64,000 nucleotides of DNA from Streptomyces aureus (lineage in GTDB: Bacteria > Actinomycetota > Actinomycetes > Streptomycetales > Streptomycetaceae). Shown piece by piece: positions 16,893 to 26,033 of the stretch. Where the stretch lies: the NCBI RefSeq assembly GCF_000725495.1, contig NZ_JNZD01000003.1, forward strand, positions 186,001 to 250,000. Direction: 5' to 3'. The notes beneath the pieces were generated by a model that did not search any database, was not told the origin of the DNA, and saw nothing but the letters and a program-made list of their open reading frames with translations. Numbering within the stretch: position 1 is the first letter of the stretch; each line of letters begins with the position of its first letter. The position numbers and the translations under genes were made by a program.

Positions 16893-17528
16893 TCACCTCG
16901 CGCCGGGCGTGCGGCCCGCGGGCCTGCGGCTCGGGACGATCCGGTCGATCAGCCCGTGGGCGAGCGCCGCCGGTGCGTCGAGGACCGTGTCGCGCTCGAT
17001 GTCCGCCGTGACCTGCTCCGGGGTCCGGCCCGTGTGGCGTACGAGCATCTCCTCCAGGATCTCCCGGGTGCGGACCAACTCCTCGGCGCGGATGGTCAGA
17101 TCGCTGGTCTGTCCCTCGATCGGCTCCGGGAGGGACGGCTGGCGGAGCAGGACGCGCGCCCCCGGCAGGGCGAGCCGCTTGCCCGGGGTCCCGGCGGCCA
17201 GCAGCACTGCGGCGGCCGACTCCGCGCGGCCGAGGCAGATCGTCTCGACGTCGCAGGTCACGAACCGGATCGTGTCGTAGATCGCGGACATCGCGCTGAA
17301 GGAGCCGCCAGGGGAGTTGATGTACAGCGAGATGTCCTGTTCGGGCGCCTGATGCTCCAAGTACATGAACTGGGCCATCACGTCGTTCGCCGAGACGTCG
17401 TCGACCGGTGTCCCGAGGAACACGATCCGCTCGCCGAGCAGCTTCGCGTACGGATCCAGGGTTCGCTGCCCGGTACTCGTGCGTTCGGTGAACTCGGGCA
17501 GGACGTAGCGGGCGGACGGGCTGTCCAT
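16893..17528 (-). CDS. clpP: ClpP-family serine protease paralogue, catalytic His replaced
   Basis: A 211-residue S14 peptidase fold subunit. It aligns over its whole length with Clp[17 protein letters not shown] (oxyanion Gly loop), nucleophile region GRAESAAA (Ser104), and IERD with Asp180. The motif that carries the active-site histidine in ClpP (MIHQP) reads LLRQP here, with Arg129 at the His position; the codon is CGC, so it is not a reading ambiguity. The C-terminus lacks a hydrophobic tail. The subunit may be inactive alone and work as a partner in a mixed ClpP ring. ATG at 17528. A TGTAC palindrome overlaps its probable promoter. Confidence 0.88.
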   Translation of the reverse strand: MDSPSARYVLPEFTERTSTGQRTLDPYAKLLGERIVFLGTPVDDVSANDVMAQFMYLEHQAPEQDISLYINSPGGSFSAMSAIYDTIRFVTCDVETICLGRAESAAAVLLAAGTPGKRLALPGARVLLRQPSLPEPIEGQTSDLTIRAEELVRTREILEEMLVRHTGRTPEQVTADIERDTVLDAPAALAHGLIDRIVPSRRPAGRTPGAR

Positions 17529-17561
17529 GGCGCGCCTCCTCAGATCGATGTCTGTAAAAAA

Positions 17562-17576
17562 TGTACAGGACGTACA
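17562..17576. promoter_or_regulatory. TGTAC-N5-GTACA palindrome upstream of clpP
   Basis: Perfect 5-bp inverted repeat 34 bp before the clpP start. On the minus strand it overlaps a possible -35 (TTGTAC). It does not look like the ClgR or PopR boxes known for other Streptomyces clp genes. Confidence 0.4.
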
Positions 17577-17714
17577 ACGCTGGGGGCGAGGGTCCTGCCG
17601 AGAGCGAAAGCGGTGGCGCGCCCGCGGAGAAGCCGTCGTGGGGTGCCCCGCACCGCGGGCCGGGGAGATCTCGCGCCCGGCCCGGTGGGGGAGGCCCGGT
17701 CTAAGCTGGACGTC

Positions 17715-17993
17715 ATGGCCTACGAGATTCCGGTGACGCAAGCCAGGGCTGAGCTCGCCGAACTGATCAACCGCGTGGTGTACGGCGGTGAGCGCGTCGT
17801 CGTGACGCGGCACGGGAAGCCGCTCGTCGCGCTGGTCTCGGCCGCCGACCTGGAGCGCCTCGAGGAACAGCCGGAGCCCGCCGACGAGCAGGTGATCAGC
17901 TCTCTGGCGAGCGTCCGTGAGGTGGGCTCCGCGCCCCGCGAACACCAGCGGTTCGGCATCGCCGCGGAGCACCGGGGGCCCAGCGCGTCGTAG
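17715..17993 (+). CDS. Phd/YefM-type antitoxin, no adjacent toxin
   Basis: A 92-residue protein. [20 protein letters not shown] and [15 protein letters not shown] form the Phd/YefM DNA-binding half (residues 1-50); the rest is an acidic, flexible neutralising tail. No toxin gene follows: over 500 bp of non-coding DNA lie downstream, so it is an orphan or works with a toxin elsewhere. ATG at 17715 has no Shine-Dalgarno, but TAAGCT lies 7 nt upstream, consistent with a leaderless transcript. Divergent from the ClpP paralogue; antitoxins of this type are typical Clp substrates, so the neighbourhood may not be accidental. Confidence 0.82.
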   Translation: MAYEIPVTQARAELAELINRVVYGGERVVVTRHGKPLVALVSAADLERLEEQPEPADEQVISSLASVREVGSAPREHQRFGIAAEHRGPSAS

Positions 17994-18524
17994 CTGCAGG
18001 TGTCTGCCCGCACCAGGGAATGGGGCCGGCGCCTCTTGGCCGCCGCGAGGCGGGTGAGCCCAGCGCCTGCGAGCCGCACTCGGTCACAGGAGCCCGGCGC
18101 TCCTGGCCGCCCCCGCACGCGGGGCAGGCGCCTTCTCCCGGCCGCCGGTCCAGGCGGGTCCAGCGCTTTCGAGCCGCACCCGGGCCGCCCAGCGCCTCCC
18201 GGCCGTCTTCGCCCGTGCCGGGGCACCGCCCCTGTTCTGCCGCAGGCGTCCCCGTGCGGCGGGTTGACCGCCGTATACGTCCCGTCGCCGGCCGGATCCT
18301 CGTGCCGTGGGGTGGCGGGGTGGTCCGGCCGGGCGGATTCGGGCAAGCGGGGCGCTTCGACGGGCTCTGAGTGCTCCTGCGCGCCGGGCCGGAAGGGATC
18401 ACGGGCCGGTTAACGTCCTCGAAACCCCGGCCAACTAGCGTGCCCATCCACGCCACCAGGGGTTTCGGTGGCCGCGGCCCCCGGACCCCGCACGGTCCGG
18501 AGCGAGGATGTGAGGTGGTACGCC
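17994..18524. other. Long non-coding region upstream of ureA
   Basis: 530 bp of very GC-rich DNA without a supported gene. A degenerate direct repeat (GAGCCGCAC in similar surroundings, near 18069 and 18170) is visible. The urease promoter must lie at its right end, but I see no consensus. Confidence 0.45.
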
Positions 18525-18827
18525 GTGCAACTGACCCCGCACGAGCAGGAGAGGCTGCTGATCCATGTGGCGGCCGACGTCGCCGAGAAGCGCCGGGCCC
18601 GCGGTCTGAAACTGAACCACCCCGAGGCCGTCGCACTGATCACGTCGCACATCCTCGAGGGCGCCCGTGACGGCCGCACCGTCGCCGAGCTGATGGCCTC
18701 CGGGCGCAAGCTCCTCACCCGGGACGACGTGATGTCGGGCATCCCCGAGATGATCCACGACGTCCAGGTCGAGGCGACCTTCCCGGACGGCACCAAGCTC
18801 GTCACCGTCCACGACCCGATCGTCTGA
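18525..18827 (+). CDS. ureA: Urease subunit gamma
   Basis: A 100-residue UreA, the standard length. [20 protein letters not shown] at the start and the [20 protein letters not shown] motif in the middle identify the family. It is the smallest structural subunit of the nickel urease (UreABC)3 that hydrolyses urea to ammonia and carbamate. I use the GTG at 18525: it has GAGGTGG about 8 nt upstream and gives the exact family N-terminus, whereas the longer frame to 18468 adds unrelated residues. First gene of ureA-B-C-F; separated from ureB by 16 bp. Confidence 0.95.
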   Translation: MQLTPHEQERLLIHVAADVAEKRRARGLKLNHPEAVALITSHILEGARDGRTVAELMASGRKLLTRDDVMSGIPEMIHDVQVEATFPDGTKLVTVHDPIV

Positions 18828-18843
18828 CGGGAGGGAGAACGCC

Positions 18844-19155
18844 GTGATTCCCGGAGAGTTCCTCTTCGCCGACGAACCGGTCGTGTTCAACGAGGGCCGT
18901 GAGACCACCCGCCTGACCGTCCTGAACGCCGCCGACCGCCCCGTGCAGGTCGGCTCCCACTACCACTTCGCCGAGGCCAACCCCGGTCTGGACTTCGACC
19001 GCGCCGCCGCGTACGGAAAGCGGCTCGACGTCGCCGCCGGAACGGCCGTGCGCTTCGAGCCCGGGATCCCCGTCGAGGTCGAACTCGTCCCGCTCGCCGG
19101 CGCCCGCGTGGTGCCCGGACTGCGCGGAGAGACCGGGGGTGCCCTCGATGCCTGA
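18844..19155 (+). CDS. ureB: Urease subunit beta
   Basis: A 103-residue Ure[21 protein letters not shown] and [19 protein letters not shown] (about residues 35-54) are the family marks; the His-rich SHYHF loop packs against UreC. GTG start at 18844 with GGGAGGGAGAA just upstream. Its end overlaps the beginning of ureC by 8 bp, so the structural subunits are translationally coupled. Normal length and no lesion. Confidence 0.95.
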   Translation: MIPGEFLFADEPVVFNEGRETTRLTVLNAADRPVQVGSHYHFAEANPGLDFDRAAAYGKRLDVAAGTAVRFEPGIPVEVELVPLAGARVVPGLRGETGGALDA

Positions 19156-20869
19156 GATCTCGCGAGCCGCGTACGCCGACCTGTTCGGTCCGACCACCGG
19201 CGACCGCATCCGCCTCGCCGACACGGACCTGCTGATCGAGATCGAGGAGGACCGCTGCGGCGGGCCAGGACGCGCCGGCGACGAGGCGGTGTTCGGCGGG
19301 GGCAAGGTCATCCGGGAGTCCATGGGTCAGTCCCGGGCCACGCGCGCCGAGGGCACCCCGGACACGGTGATCACCGGCGCCGTGATCGTCGACCACTGGG
19401 GGATCGTCAAGGCCGACGTCGGCATCCGCGACGGCCGGATCTGCGGCATCGGCAAGGCCGGCAACCCGGACACCATGGACGGGGTCCACCCCGACCTGGT
19501 GATCGGTCCCGAGACCGAGATCATCGCGGGCAACGGCCGGATCCTGACGGCGGGCGCCATCGACGCGCACGTCCATCTGATCTGCCCGGGGATCGCCGAC
19601 GAGGCCCTCGCCTCCGGCATCACCACGCTCGTCGGCGGCGGCACGGGACCCGCCGAGGGCTCCAAGGCGACCACCGTCACCCCCGGACCCTGGCACCTGG
19701 CCCGGATGCTGGAGGCGATGGAGGCCCACCCGGTCAACTTCGGGCTGCTCGGCAAGGGCAACACCGTCTCGCACGAGGCGATGCTCTCGCAGATCCGGGG
19801 CGGCGCCCTCGGCCTGAAGATCCACGAGGACTGGGGCTCGACGCCCGCCGCGATCGACGCCGCGCTCACCGTCGCGGACCGCACCGGTGTCCAGGTCGCC
19901 ATCCACACGGACACGCTGAACGAGGCCGGGTTCGTCGCCGACACCCTCGCGGCCGTCGCCGGACGCGGCATCCACGCGTACCACACGGAGGGGGCGGGCG
20001 GCGGGCACGCTCCGGACATCATGACCGTGGTCTCCGAGCCCCACGTCCTGCCCAGCTCGACCAACCCGACCCGGCCCTACACCGTCAACACCGCCGAGGA
20101 ACACCTCGACATGCTGATGGTCTGCCACCATCTGAACCCGGCGGTGCCCGAGGACCTGGCGTTCGCCGAGTCCCGGATCCGGCCCTCCACCATCGGGGCC
20201 GAGGACATACTCCACGACCTCGGCGCCATCTCGATCATCTCCTCCGACTCCCAGGCCATGGGCCGGGTCGGCGAGGTCGTGATGCGGACCTGGCAGACCG
20301 CCCACGTCATGAAGCGGCGCCGGGGCGCACTGCCGGGCGACGGCCGCGCCGACAACCACCGGGTGCGTCGCTATGTCGCCAAATACACGATCAACCCGGC
20401 GCTCGCGCAGGGCCTCGCCCGCGAGATCGGCTCCGTGGAGAGGGGCAAGCTCGCCGACCTGGTGCTGTGGGAGCCCGCCTTCTTCGGGGTCAAGCCGCAC
20501 CTGGTCGTCAAGGGCGGCCAGATCGCGTACGCGCAGATGGGCGACGCCAACGCGTCCATCCCGACCCCCCAACCGGTGCTGCCCCGGCCGATGTTCGGGG
20601 CGATCGGGCGGGCCCCGGCGGCCAACTCGTTCAACTTCGTCGCACCGCTGGCCATCGAGGACGGGCTGCCGGAGCGGCTCTCGCTGGGCAAGCGGTTCGT
20701 CGCCATCGAGTCGACGCGGGCGGTGACCAAGGCCGACATGCGGGAGAACGACGCCCGGCCCGACGTGCGGATCGACCCCGACAGCTTCGCCGTGCACATC
20801 GACGGGGAGCTCGTCGAGGCGACTCCGGCCGCCGAACTGCCCATGGCCCAGCGTTACTTCCTCTTCTGA
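19148..20869 (+). CDS. ureC: Urease subunit alpha (catalytic)
   Basis: A 573-residue amidohydrolase holding the dinuclear nickel site. All ligands are present: His141 and His143 (DAHVH), carbamylated Lys224 and His226 (GLKIHEDWG), His253 (IHTDTLNE), His279, and Asp367 (SSDSQAMG). The flap histidine is His327 in VCHHLN. The numbering is offset by exactly seven from the Klebsiella enzyme. I start at ATG 19148, giving the usual [19 protein letters not shown]; a GTG at 19139 is possible. UreF overlaps its stop as TGATG. Nothing suggests loss of activity. Confidence 0.96.
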   Translation: MPEISRAAYADLFGPTTGDRIRLADTDLLIEIEEDRCGGPGRAGDEAVFGGGKVIRESMGQSRATRAEGTPDTVITGAVIVDHWGIVKADVGIRDGRICGIGKAGNPDTMDGVHPDLVIGPETEIIAGNGRILTAGAIDAHVHLICPGIADEALASGITTLVGGGTGPAEGSKATTVTPGPWHLARMLEAMEAHPVNFGLLGKGNTVSHEAMLSQIRGGALGLKIHEDWGSTPAAIDAALTVADRTGVQVAIHTDTLNEAGFVADTLAAVAGRGIHAYHTEGAGGGHAPDIMTVVSEPHVLPSSTNPTRPYTVNTAEEHLDMLMVCHHLNPAVPEDLAFAESRIRPSTIGAEDILHDLGAISIISSDSQAMGRVGEVVMRTWQTAHVMKRRRGALPGDGRADNHRVRRYVAKYTINPALAQGLAREIGSVERGKLADLVLWEPAFFGVKPHLVVKGGQIAYAQMGDANASIPTPQPVLPRPMFGAIGRAPAANSFNFVAPLAIEDGLPERLSLGKRFVAIESTRAVTKADMRENDARPDVRIDPDSFAVHIDGELVEATPAAELPMAQRYFLF

Positions 20870-21543
20870 TGTCCCGGGCGGCACTTCTCGTGCTGGCCGA
20901 CGGCCGCTTCCCCGCCGGAGGGCACGCGCACTCCGGCGGGGCCGAGGCCGCGGTCAGGGCCGGACGGATCACCGGGGCGGCGAGCCTGGAGGACTTCTGC
21001 CGGGGGCGGCTGCACACGAGCGGGCTCGTCGCGGCCGCACTGGCCGCCGCGGCGGCGCTCGGGGTCGATCCGGTCGCCCTGGACGCGGCGGCCGACGCCC
21101 GCACGCCCTCGCTCGCCCTGCGGGTCGCCGCGCGCCGGCTGGGCCGGCAGCTCGCGCGGGCGGCGCGGGCCACCTGGCCCTCGGCCGAACTCGACGCACT
21201 CGCGCGGGAGTTCCCCAAGGGGGCGCATCAGCCGGTGGTGCTGGGCGTGACCGCGCGGGCCGCCGGTCTCGGGCCCGAGGACGCCGCGTACTGCTCCGCG
21301 TACGAGAGCGTCAGCGGACCCGCGTCGGCGACGGTGCGGCTGCTGAGCCTCGACCCGTTCGACGCGACGGCGGCGCTGGCCCGGCTCGCGCCGGAACTGG
21401 ACGTCGTCGCCCACGCGGCGGCGACCGCGGCGCGGCGGGTACTCGACGAGGGGGTCGAGGTGCTTCCCGCGGCGGCGGCCCCCCTGCTGGAGATCGGTGC
21501 GGAGGCGCACGCGGCATGGCCGGTACGGCTGTTCGCGTCCTAG
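20869..21543 (+). CDS. ureF: Urease accessory protein UreF
   Basis: A 224-residue helical GTPase-activating partner of UreG, acting in the UreDFG complex that delivers nickel and CO2 to apo-urease. Markers are LVLADGRFPAGGHAHSGG at the N-terminus, FPKGAHQPVVLGVTARAAG in the middle and the C-terminal EIGAEAHAAWPVRLFAS. The start ATG at 20869 overlaps the ureC stop (TGATG). Its TAG stop codon is the first three bases of the 69-bp palindromic element (21541-21609), so the element's left end defines the protein's C-terminus. The next ure gene is unusually 390 bp away. Confidence 0.93.
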   Translation: MSRAALLVLADGRFPAGGHAHSGGAEAAVRAGRITGAASLEDFCRGRLHTSGLVAAALAAAAALGVDPVALDAAADARTPSLALRVAARRLGRQLARAARATWPSAELDALAREFPKGAHQPVVLGVTARAAGLGPEDAAYCSAYESVSGPASATVRLLSLDPFDATAALARLAPELDVVAHAAATAARRVLDEGVEVLPAAAAPLLEIGAEAHAAWPVRLFAS

Positions 21544-21609
21544 GGCGTGTTGCGAAAGTCCCGTCGTTCGCCCGAAGCGCGGCAGGCGGGACTTTCGCAA
21601 CACGCCCTA
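21541..21609. repeat. 69-bp palindromic (MITE-like) element
   Basis: A perfect 23-bp inverted repeat (arms 21541-21563 and 21587-21609, outer sequence TAGGGCGTGTTGCG) with a 23-nt centre. Both outer ends are bounded by CTAG, the type of target chosen by several IS5-family elements in Streptomyces. No transposase frame is inside. It could act as a strong terminator between ureF and ureG, or be the remnant of an insertion element. Confidence 0.7.
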
Positions 21610-21744
21610 GCGGCCGCGCACTCCCAGCCCCCGGCGCAGCCGGCCCGGAGGAGCCGGTCCCCTCGTCCCGGGGGAGCGGTCCTGCCCCGGCCCCGGGGGA
21701 ACCGTCCCGACCCGGTTCCGGAGAATCCGTCCCCGCCTCCGACC

Positions 21745-21915
21745 GCGACCCGTTCCTGACCGCGACCCGCGTCCGAACCCGACCGCGCCCCACTCCCGAA
21801 CCCGACCGCGCCCCACTCCCGAACCTGACCCCGACCCGCGCCCGAACCCGACCCCCGCCCGGACCTGAACCCGACCCGGACCTGAACCCGACCCGGACCT
21901 GAACCCGACCCGACC
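21745..21915. repeat. Minisatellite upstream of ureG
   Basis: CGACCC-rich array. Two perfect 23-bp copies at 21775-21820 (core CCGACCGCGCCCC) and three perfect 17-bp copies at 21861-21911 (GGACCTGAACCCGACCC), with degenerate copies between. It fills most of the 390-bp ureF-ureG gap and ends 10 bp before the ureG ribosome site. Confidence 0.8.
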
Positions 21916-21933
21916 CCAGCAAGGAGTCACACC

Positions 21934-22607
<674 letters not shown>

Positions 22608-22611
<4 letters not shown>

Positions 22612-23366
22612 CGACGGCGGGAGTCCGCGCCACCGCGCGGATCGAGGCCCGGGAGGACGGCCGGGGCGGGACCTCGCTGCCCGTGCTGGAAGGGCAGGGC
22701 CCGCTCGCCCTGCGGCGGGTCCGGGGCAGCGGGCCGGAGGCCCGGGTGATGCTCGTCGGGGCGATGAGCGGCCCGCTCGGCGGTGATCACCTCACCGTCG
22801 AGGCCCGCGTCGGTCCCGGCGCCCGGCTGCGGGTCGGCTCGGCCGCCGCGACCATCGCGCTGCCGGGACAGGCCAAGGGAGAGGCCCGCTACGACGTGCG
22901 CCTCGACGTCGCCGACGAAGGCGAACTGCACTGGCTGCCGGAACAGTTGATCTCCGCCGGCGGCAGCGAACTGTCCGTCGCCGCACGGATCGACCTCGGG
23001 ACGGACGCCCGGCTCGTCTTCCGCGAGGAGCAGGTGCTCGGGCGCGTGGGGGAGGAACCCGGGCGTCTGACCAGCCGTCTCACCGTACGGCGTGACGGAC
23101 GGGTCCTGCTCGACCAGGAGTTGGCCTGCGGGCCGGGAGCGCCCGGCGGCTGGGACGGGCCCGCCGTCCTCGCGGGCCATCGGGCGCTCGGTCAACTGGT
23201 CGTCGTGAGACCGGAGTTCGAGCGCGAGCAGCCCGCCGCGCGGCCGCTCGGCGAGCACGCCGCGCTCACCCCGCTCGCCGGCCCCGCGGTGCTGGTGACG
23301 GCGCTCGCACCCGACGCGCTGGCGCTGCGGAGACTGCTGGACGCGGCGCTGTCCGATCTCACATGA
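22608..23366 (+). CDS. ureD: Urease accessory protein UreD
   Basis: A 252-residue UreD/UreH, the scaffold of the UreDFG maturation complex. The mid-region [47 protein letters not shown] is recognisable (residues about 78-124), as is [17 protein letters not shown]. The GTG start overlaps the ureG stop as GTGA. It closes the urease cluster; 167 bp without a gene follow before tap. Sequence conservation of UreD is generally low, so the call rests on these motifs plus position. Confidence 0.92.
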
Positions 23367-23533
23367 CGTCAACTATCTTTCTCCGAAGCCGGGTTCAAGT
23401 CGGGTCACCGCTCAACGGAACACCGCATACCGGCTATCGGATTGGTAAAGAACACCAACCACGTCTGTTCTCAGGGACCTCACAGCCGAAAGGATCCTCG
23501 TACCAATCGCAATGATGTACGGGGAGGTCACAC

Positions 23534-25132
23534 TTGAGGTCCAAGAGACCTACGAAGCGGGTGGCGGCGTTCGGCTCGGCCGGAGTGCTCGTCACGGCGA
23601 CCCTGATAGCCGGAGCCGTCGCGGCGCCGTCGGCCACCGCCGACTCGCGCCACGGGCAGAGCCGTGAGCAGCGCGGAGCGGCCGTGGCCGCCGAGCGGGC
23701 CGCCAAGGCCGGCATCGACTGGCAGGACTGCCCGGCCGACTGGGGCTTCGAGAAGCCGATCCAGTGCGGCTGGGTGAGCGTGCCGCTGGACTACGCGCAC
23801 CCCTACGGCAAGCAGCTCAAGCTGGCCGTCGACCGCATCGGGAACACCGGTACCAAGGAGGAGCGCCAGGGCGCGCTCGTCTACAACCCGGGCGGTCCCG
23901 GTGGTTCCGGCATGCGCTTCCCGCGCCGGGTCACCACCAAGAGCCCCCTGTGGGTGAACACCTCCAAGGCGTACGACTTCGTGGGCTTCGACCCCCGCGG
24001 TGTCGGCCACTCGGCGCCCATCTCCTGCATCGACCCGCAGGAGTTCGTCAAGGCGCCCAAGGCGGACCCGGTCCCGGACTCCGAGGCCGACAAGCGGGCC
24101 CAGCGCAAGCTGGCCGCGGAGTACGCCGACGGCTGCGCCGAGCGCAGCGGCAAGGCCGTGCTGGCGCAGATGACCACGCCCAACACGGCCCGCGACCTCG
24201 ACGTCATCCGGGCCGCCCTCGGGGAGAAGAAGCTCAACTACCTGGGCGTCTCCTACGGCACCTACCTCGGAGCCGTCTACGGCACCCTGTTCCCGGGGCA
24301 CGTGCGCCGCATGATCGTCGACAGTGTCGTCAATCCGTCGCGCGAGAACATCTGGTACCAGGCCAACCTGGAGCAGGACATCGCCTTCGAGGGCCGCTGG
24401 AAGGACTGGGAGGACTGGGTCGCCAAGAACGACGCCACCTTCCACCTCGGCGACACCCGCGCCAAGGTGCAGGACCAGTGGCTGAAGCTTCGCGCCACGG
24501 CGAAGAAGGCCCCGCTGGGCGGTGTCGTCGGCCCCGCCGAGCTGATCTCCTTCTTCCAGAGCGCCCCGTACTACGACTCCTCGTGGGTGCCGACCGCCAC
24601 GGTGTTCAGCAAGTACGTCGCCGGTGACACCCAGGCGCTCGTCGACGCCGCGTCCCCCGACCTGTCGGACACGGCGGGCAACATCTCCTCGGAGAACGGG
24701 AACGCCGTGTACACGGCCGTCGAGTGCACCGACGCGCAGTGGCCCACCAGCTGGCGGAAGTGGGACCGGGACAACACCCGCCTCAACGCCCAGTACCCCT
24801 TCATGACCTGGGCCAACGCATGGATGAACCTGCCGTGCGCCACGTGGCCGGTCAAGCAGCAGACCCCGGTGCAGGTGAAGACCGGCAAGGGCCTGCCCGC
24901 CGTTCTCATCGTGCAGTCCACCAATGACGCCGCCACCCCGTACGCCGGCGCCGTCGAACTGCACAAGCGCTTCAAGGGCTCCCGCCTGATCACCGAGCAG
25001 GGCGCGGGCTCGCACGGTGTGACCGGTCTGGTCAACCCGTGCATCAACGGGCGGGTGGACTCCTACCTGCTCACCGGCAAGACGGACGCCGCCGACGTGA
25101 CGTGCACCCCGCACGCCACGCCGCAGCCGTAG
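23534..25132 (+). CDS. tap: Secreted tripeptidyl aminopeptidase (S33 family)
   Basis: A 532-residue alpha/beta-hydrolase of the Tap type that removes tripeptides from protein N-termini outside the cell. Sec signal peptide: basic start, hydrophobic 12-31, cleavage near ATA/DSR (about 36). Oxyanion region VYNPGGPGGSG, nucleophile elbow GVSYGTYLG (Ser about 239), acid in VQSTNDAATPY, and catalytic His in AGSHGVTG. A C-terminal TAP-like domain (about 400-500) completes it. The start is TTG at 23534 with GGGAGG 6 nt ahead. Gene order ureD-tap matches S. coelicolor, which supports the name. Followed by a strong terminator. Confidence 0.9.
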   Translation: MRSKRPTKRVAAFGSAGVLVTATLIAGAVAAPSATADSRHGQSREQRGAAVAAERAAKAGIDWQDCPADWGFEKPIQCGWVSVPLDYAHPYGKQLKLAVDRIGNTGTKEERQGALVYNPGGPGGSGMRFPRRVTTKSPLWVNTSKAYDFVGFDPRGVGHSAPISCIDPQEFVKAPKADPVPDSEADKRAQRKLAAEYADGCAERSGKAVLAQMTTPNTARDLDVIRAALGEKKLNYLGVSYGTYLGAVYGTLFPGHVRRMIVDSVVNPSRENIWYQANLEQDIAFEGRWKDWEDWVAKNDATFHLGDTRAKVQDQWLKLRATAKKAPLGGVVGPAELISFFQSAPYYDSSWVPTATVFSKYVAGDTQALVDAASPDLSDTAGNISSENGNAVYTAVECTDAQWPTSWRKWDRDNTRLNAQYPFMTWANAWMNLPCATWPVKQQTPVQVKTGKGLPAVLIVQSTNDAATPYAGAVELHKRFKGSRLITEQGAGSHGVTGLVNPCINGRVDSYLLTGKTDAADVTCTPHATPQP

Positions 25133-25143
25133 TCCGACAGCAC

Positions 25144-25175
25144 GAGGGGGCGGCCGGAATCCCGGCCGCCCCCTC
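25144..25175 (+). terminator. 14-bp hairpin terminator of tap
   Basis: GAGGGGGCGGCCGG and CCGGCCGCCCCCTC pair perfectly over 14 bp with an AATC loop, 11 bp after the tap stop and before a convergent gene. Confidence 0.85.
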
Positions 25176-25207
25176 CGCCGTTCACGGCGCGGTCCCCGGA
25201 CCCGGGG

Positions 25208-25933
25208 TCAGCTCATCGGCATGCGGGGGAACTTACGTCCCGCATCGGCCTTCCGGGCGCTCTCCTCGGCCTTGACCTCGGCCGCGTACCGGTCGACGTA
25301 CTCCTGCTCGGACAGGGACAGGATCGCGTACATGATCTCGTCCGTGATGGCGCGCAGGACGGCCTTCTCGCCCTCCATCCCTGCATAGCGCGAGAAGTCG
25401 AGGGGCTTGCCGAAGCGGATCGTCACGGGGTGGATCCGCGGGAGCTTGCGGCCCGGGGGCTGCGCCTCGAAGGTGCCGATCATCGCGCAGGGGATCACCG
25501 GGGCCTGGGCCCGCAGCGCCATCACCGCGACGCCGACCTTGCCCTTGTAGAGCCGCCCGTCGTGCGAACGGGTGCCCTCGGGATAGATGCCGAGGAGCTC
25601 GTCCTTGCGCAGCACGCCGAGCCCCTCGCGGATCGCGGCCTGACCCGCCTCCTTGCCGGAACGGTCCACCGGGATCTGCCCGATGCTGCGGAAGAAGGCG
25701 GCCGTGAGCCGCCCCTTCACGCCCGGCCCGGTGAAGTACTCGGCCTTCGCGAGAAACGTGATCCGGCGCTTCAGGATCGCCGGCATCAGAAAGTGGTCCG
25801 CGAAGGACAGATGGTTGCCCGCCACGATGGCGGGACCCGACGACGGTATGTGCTCAAGGCCCTCGATCCGAGGCCGGAAGACCAGCCTCAACAGTGGACC
25901 CAGAAGCACATATTTGAGCACGTGATAGAACAC
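25208..25933 (-). CDS. Lysophospholipid acyltransferase (PlsC-like)
   Basis: A 241-residue 1-acyl-sn-glycerol-3-phosphate acyltransferase-like protein. It has an N-terminal membrane-associating stretch and the catalytic HX4D motif NHLSFAD (about residues 41-47), then block II FFRSIGQIPVDRSG, EGTRSHDGRLYKG (block III) and APVIPCAMIG (block IV). It should transfer an acyl chain to a lysophospholipid at the cytoplasmic membrane. GTG at 25933 with GAGGAG 7 nt upstream. Stands alone, between tap and rocD. The C-terminal 30 residues are charged and variable. Confidence 0.86.
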   Translation of the reverse strand: MFYHVLKYVLLGPLLRLVFRPRIEGLEHIPSSGPAIVAGNHLSFADHFLMPAILKRRITFLAKAEYFTGPGVKGRLTAAFFRSIGQIPVDRSGKEAGQAAIREGLGVLRKDELLGIYPEGTRSHDGRLYKGKVGVAVMALRAQAPVIPCAMIGTFEAQPPGRKLPRIHPVTIRFGKPLDFSRYAGMEGEKAVLRAITDEIMYAILSLSEQEYVDRYAAEVKAEESARKADAGRKFPRMPMS

Positions 25934-26033
25934 TGGGGCGCTCCTCTTTTCCCCTGGGGAGCGATCAGTGTAGGCGCGGCCGTCGCCGGGCGTAACCGCT
26001 GCGGTGTCACTCTCTGTGGCCTCTTGGCCGGTA

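Noticed and set aside
19139..19147. GTG start for ureC 9 bp upstream
   Set aside because: Possible, with a fair ribosome site, but the ATG at 19148 gives the common MPEIS start. Kept as an alternative only.
21745..21915. CRISPR array near ureG
   Set aside because: Repeats of 23 and 17 bp are directly adjacent without unique spacers and no cas genes are present; it is a minisatellite.
23434..23530. Inverted repeat TTGGT-N7-ACCAA upstream of tap
   Set aside because: Short arms and no link to a known regulator; too weak to list as an operator.
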